The notes under the pieces: model-generated
The model's input: the letters and a program-made list of their open reading frames with translations, nothing else
Database searches by the model: none
What the model was told of the DNA's origin: nothing
Shown: one piece after another, positions 38,757 through 41,492 of the stretch
Numbering within the stretch: position 1 is the first letter of the stretch
Layout: each line of letters begins with the position of its first letter
NCBI GenBank assembly: GCA_002389055.1
Contig: DGNT01000101.1
Coordinates: 11,138 to 52,629 of the forward strand
Length of the DNA: 41,492 nt
Reading direction: 5' to 3'
Source of the DNA: Alcanivorax sp. UBA4485
GTDB lineage: Bacteria; Pseudomonadota; Gammaproteobacteria; Pseudomonadales; Alcanivoracaceae
Translations under genes and position numbers: made by a program

Positions 38757-39680
38757 TCAAGCGGCCAGTGGGTGAACCGGGATGTAGTGGTCAACCAGCA
38801 GGGCGGTGAACAGCACGAACAGGTAGACGATCGAATAGCCGAAGGTTTTCATCGGCAGCTTCGGGTCCTTGCTGAAGCGCAGGCGCACCGCGTGCACCAG
38901 GAAGATGCCGCTGAGAATCACCGCGCTGACCAGGTAGATCAGACCGCTCATGCCGGTGAGGTAGGGCAGCAGCGAGCAGATGAACAACAGAATGGTGTAA
39001 TAGAGCACCGATTCCCGGGTGAAGGGAATGCCGTGGGTCACCGGCAGCATCGGCACGTCGGCCTTGGCGTACTCGTCGGCGCGGTGGATCGCCAGCGCCC
39101 AGAAATGCGGCGGCGTCCACACGAAGATGATCAGCACCAGCAACCAGGCGTAGGGGTGCAGTTCGTTGGTTACCGCGGTCCAGCCCAGCAGTGGCGGGAT
39201 GGCGCCGGCGATGCCGCCGATCACGATGTTCTGCGGGGTGGCCCGTTTCAGGTACAGGGTATAGACGAAGGCGTAACCGACGAAGCCAAACAGGGTGAGC
39301 CCGGCGGTGAGCGGGTTGACCAGGAAATACAGCATCGCCATGGAGGCCAGCGCCAGCGCCACCGCGAAGGTGATCGCCGCCTTGGGCGACAGCTTGCCCG
39401 CCACCAGCGGCCGTTTCTCGGTGCGCTTCATGATCGCGTCGATCTTCTGATCCATGATCTGGTTGATCGCCGCCGATGCCATCATCGCCAGGTAGAGGCC
39501 GGCGAACGCGGGAATAAAGGTCGACAGCGGCACCATGCCCGGCGGGTCCGTGGCCAGGAACATGCCGGCCACCGCTGTGACCATCAGCAGCATCACCACG
39601 CCGGGCTTGGTCAGCGCCAGGTAGTCTCGCCAGTGCGGCGTGCTGTTGTTCTGTTCGCTTACGGCGGATTTCTCGCTCAA
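38757..39680 (-). CDS. cyoE: Protoheme IX farnesyltransferase (heme O synthase) CyoE
   Basis: 307 residues from a TTG at 39680, which overlaps the ctaA stop as TTGA and is preceded by GAGGAGAG. The open frame reaches 39719, but that part lies inside ctaA. UbiA-type motifs: first Asp-rich NQIMDQKIDAIMKRTEKRPL, later GWTAVTNELHPYAWLLVLII and AIHRADEYAKADVPMLPVTHG. It farnesylates heme b to heme o at the inner membrane; CtaA then makes heme a. Coupled to ctaA. Confidence 0.94.
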   Translation of the reverse strand: MSEKSAVSEQNNSTPHWRDYLALTKPGVVMLLMVTAVAGMFLATDPPGMVPLSTFIPAFAGLYLAMMASAAINQIMDQKIDAIMKRTEKRPLVAGKLSPKAAITFAVALALASMAMLYFLVNPLTAGLTLFGFVGYAFVYTLYLKRATPQNIVIGGIAGAIPPLLGWTAVTNELHPYAWLLVLIIFVWTPPHFWALAIHRADEYAKADVPMLPVTHGIPFTRESVLYYTILLFICSLLPYLTGMSGLIYLVSAVILSGIFLVHAVRLRFSKDPKLPMKTFGYSIVYLFVLFTALLVDHYIPVHPLAA

Positions 39681-40765
39681 AGCGCACTCTCCTCGGATTG
39701 CGGGTGGCGGGCGGCGCATTTCACATTGATGGCGCGGATAAACAACATCAGCGACACCAGCAACACCACCGCGCCGAAGTTGTGGGCCACCGCCACCACC
39801 AGCGGTACCGCGAACACCACATTACTGATTCCCAGGCTGATCTGCACGGTCAGCAGCCCGAGTATGGTGAGCGCGAAGTTGCGGAAAAAGACACTGCGCG
39901 CGCGCAGCAGGATGCGGCCCACCAGCAGCAGCCCCAGCACCGTGACCAGCAGCGCGCCGAAGCGATGCATGACGTGGATGGTGGTGCGGGCGTCGTTTTG
40001 CAGCACGCCGAACTCATAGTCCGGTTTGTCGTGCTCGTGCCCCCAGAATACAAAGGCGTCCTCGAAATTCAGGTGCTCGGTCCAGCCGTCCTCGCACACC
40101 GGCAGTTCGGTGCACACCACCGCCGCGTAATTCGCGGTGGTCCAGCCGCCCAGGGCGATCTGCAGGACCAGCGCCGCCAGGGTGATCGAGGCCAGCGGCT
40201 TCATGCTGCGCACGTCGCAGTCGTTGAGGAAGCTGGGCCAGCGGTACAGGCGCGCCGCCAGCAGTGCCAGCAGGGTGAAGGTGGTGAACCCGCCCAGCAG
40301 ATGCAGCATCACGATGGTGGGTTGCAGCCCCATGGTCACCGTCCACATGCCGAGAATGCCCTGGAAGATCACCAGGGCCACCAGGAACAGCGGCAGTTTC
40401 ACCGGTTGCTTGAGACGCTTGCGGTTCACCACCCCGAGCGCGGCGATGATCAGGATCACCAGGCCCAGGGCGGAAGCGAAATAGCGGTGCACCATTTCCG
40501 GCACGGTCTTGTGGGCTTCGCGCAGCACGCCCGGGGCGATCTCATTCTGTTCATTGACGTGGGAAATGGCCTTGCGCACGTCCAGGTGGCCGTAACAACC
40601 GGGCCAGTCCGGGCAACCCAGGCCGGCGTCGGAAAGCCGGGTCCAGGCGCCCAGGATAATCACGCTGGCGGCCAGCAGCAGGGCCAGCAGCGTCAGACGG
40701 CGCATCCAGATTTGCGAGCGGGTCGGCGCGTCGCTGAGGTCGGAACGGTGTGCGTTGAAATGCAT
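39677..40765 (-). CDS. ctaA: Heme A synthase CtaA (COX15 family)
   Basis: 362 residues with about eight membrane helices. Starts in the cytoplasm, then WTRLSDAGLGCPDWPGCYGH with the Cys pair of the COX15 family. Heme-binding histidines are in VPEMVHRYFASALGL, IVMLHLLGGFTTF, IHVMHRFGALLVT and VAVAHNFGAVVLL. It oxidises heme o to heme a. Third in transcription order after SURF1 and the Sco-like gene, followed by cyoE. Confidence 0.94.
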   Translation of the reverse strand: MHFNAHRSDLSDAPTRSQIWMRRLTLLALLLAASVIILGAWTRLSDAGLGCPDWPGCYGHLDVRKAISHVNEQNEIAPGVLREAHKTVPEMVHRYFASALGLVILIIAALGVVNRKRLKQPVKLPLFLVALVIFQGILGMWTVTMGLQPTIVMLHLLGGFTTFTLLALLAARLYRWPSFLNDCDVRSMKPLASITLAALVLQIALGGWTTANYAAVVCTELPVCEDGWTEHLNFEDAFVFWGHEHDKPDYEFGVLQNDARTTIHVMHRFGALLVTVLGLLLVGRILLRARSVFFRNFALTILGLLTVQISLGISNVVFAVPLVVAVAHNFGAVVLLVSLMLFIRAINVKCAARHPQSEESAL

Positions 40766-40778
40766 GGCTATCGGGACC

Positions 40779-41378
40779 TTAGATCAGGGAGCCTTTGAGG
40801 GTGCGCTCAAGATCCAGGCGGATGTTCTCCGCCTCTTCCAGGGTGGCATCCATGCTGTCGTGGGTGGGGTAGCGCAGGAATATCTGGCCGTCCGGGCTGA
40901 CCACGAAAATGTCCCCCACCGGTTGCTCGGTGGCCGGCGCCAGCGCTTTGGTGACGGTTTGCGGGTCGCCATCCACTTCCACGGTGCCGTCCACATTGTC
41001 TTCCAGGAAAGCGCGCAACTCGGCGTTCGCCGGGGCGGTGTGAACGATGACCCGGCGCAGCCGTTCCATATTTTCACCCAGCGTTTGCTGGACCTGGCGC
41101 ATCTGGTAGTAGAGCCCGTTCTTGCAGGCCTTGCCGCACTCGGCGCCGGCCACGTACATCAGCGTCCAGAGGCCGGCGGTGTCTTCGCCGTCGTAGAGTT
41201 CACCGTCGCCGTCGCGCAGCGCCAGGGTATCCAGCTGGATATGCGGAATCAGCAGCTCGCCCTTGTTTTCCCGGGGCAGTTCCCAGGGGTCCACGAAGTA
41301 ACGACCGGCAATAAAGAAGAGGACAAAGGGGCCGACGATGGCCAGCAGAGTCAGCCTGTTTTTGGTACGTGGAGACAT
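40779..41378 (-). CDS. Sco-like membrane-anchored thioredoxin-fold protein in the oxidase assembly cluster
   Basis: 199 residues. An N-terminal helix (LTLLAIVGPFVLFFIAG) anchors a periplasmic domain with GLWTLMYVAGAECGKACKN, a C-x3-C like Sco copper sites, and a later GDIFVVSPDGQIFLRYP strand pair. The Sco-type distal His is not evident, so copper binding is less certain. Proteins of this type usually lie between SURF1 and ctaA and aid cytochrome oxidase assembly. It starts 4 bp after the SURF1 stop. Confidence 0.8.
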   Translation of the reverse strand: MSPRTKNRLTLLAIVGPFVLFFIAGRYFVDPWELPRENKGELLIPHIQLDTLALRDGDGELYDGEDTAGLWTLMYVAGAECGKACKNGLYYQMRQVQQTLGENMERLRRVIVHTAPANAELRAFLEDNVDGTVEVDGDPQTVTKALAPATEQPVGDIFVVSPDGQIFLRYPTHDSMDATLEEAENIRLDLERTLKGSLI

Positions 41379-41382
41379 CAGT

Positions 41383-41492
41383 TCAAGCGTCCGGTTGGTG
41401 CCGACGGCGCCCGCGCAGGCGCGCGATCAGATACATGATCAGGGCGGCCACCGCCAAACCCAGCCACTGCAGCGCGTAGGCCTGGTGGCGTT
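41383..41492 (-). CDS. SURF1-family oxidase assembly protein, C-terminal end
   Basis: Only the last 36 codons are in the window: NRHQAYALQWLGLAVAALIM, then a helix continuing YLIARL and a basic tail RGRRRHQPDA before the TGA at 41383-41385. The H-x-x-Y-A-x-Q-W pattern followed by a terminal membrane helix is the SURF1 C-terminus. It is the first of the oxidase-assembly genes here in transcription order. Confidence 0.8.
   Translation of the reverse strand, partial: RHQAYALQWLGLAVAALIMYLIARLRGRRRHQPDA

Noticed and set aside
38100..40019. Open frame on the plus strand of 639 codons opposite lemA, cyoE and part of ctaA
   Set aside because: It runs across three recognised genes and has the Gln/His/Arg-rich composition of an antisense frame, with no domain.

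Overview
The window looks like chromosome of a GC-rich gammaproteobacterium. The gene set (miaB, ybeZ-ybeY-ybeX-lnt, cysPTWA, rhlB, ctaA-cyoE, a TorF-type porin) and REP-like GTGGGAGC palindromes fit an Alcanivorax-like or Pseudomonas-like marine lineage. That placement is an inference from gene content, not a phylogeny. The genes are densely packed with many 1-4 nt start/stop overlaps. No rRNA, tRNA, CRISPR array, prophage or intact insertion sequence was seen.

Region 1 (1-7125, minus strand): the end of an MBL-fold hydrolase gene, then the envelope and RNA-maturation operon ybeZ-ybeY-ybeX-lnt. Two extra genes sit between ybeX and lnt: a two-helix K+ channel with a cytoplasmic RCK-like domain and a lipoprotein alpha/beta hydrolase. 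Region 2 (7270-15181): a sulfate/thiosulfate importer cysP-cysT-cysW-cysA on the minus strand, cut between cysT and cysW by an opposite-strand block. That block holds a duplicated-repeat lipoprotein, an ECF sigma factor and an RskA-like anti-sigma factor, with foldback repeats inside and beside it. Region 3 (15182-18697): miaB (minus), diverging from a copper-delivery set (Sco lipoprotein, PCu(A)C chaperone) followed by a secreted EEP-family nuclease or phosphatase.

Region 4 (18698-22560): a TorF-family porin with a clear sigma-54 promoter and an NtrC-like upstream site, a small lipoprotein, an M14-like carboxypeptidase, a YiiX-like papain-fold protein and an isoprenylcysteine-methyltransferase-like membrane protein. 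Region 5 (22561-25548): a PIN-PhoH ATPase gene behind a long leader with mutually exclusive helices, one of which masks its Shine-Dalgarno; a large nested inverted-repeat region; and an uncharacterised helical protein. Region 6 (25650-30407): glpE, rhlB, a DUF938 methyltransferase, an SDR, a PlsC-like acyltransferase and a secreted START-like protein, all minus strand.

Region 7 (30541-34588): a BNR/sialidase-like secreted protein coupled to a multi-pass membrane protein, convergent with a sodium:solute symporter that is coupled to a membrane protein ending in a cold-shock domain. Region 8 (34740-38699): a COG3146-type acyltransferase-like protein, a small unknown protein, and the LemA / M48 metalloprotease pair. 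Region 9 (38757-41492): cytochrome oxidase maturation genes, in transcription order SURF1 (partial), a Sco-like membrane protein, ctaA and cyoE. With the Sco/PCu(A)C genes of region 3, the window carries much of the heme and copper assembly machinery for terminal oxidase, but in two separate places.
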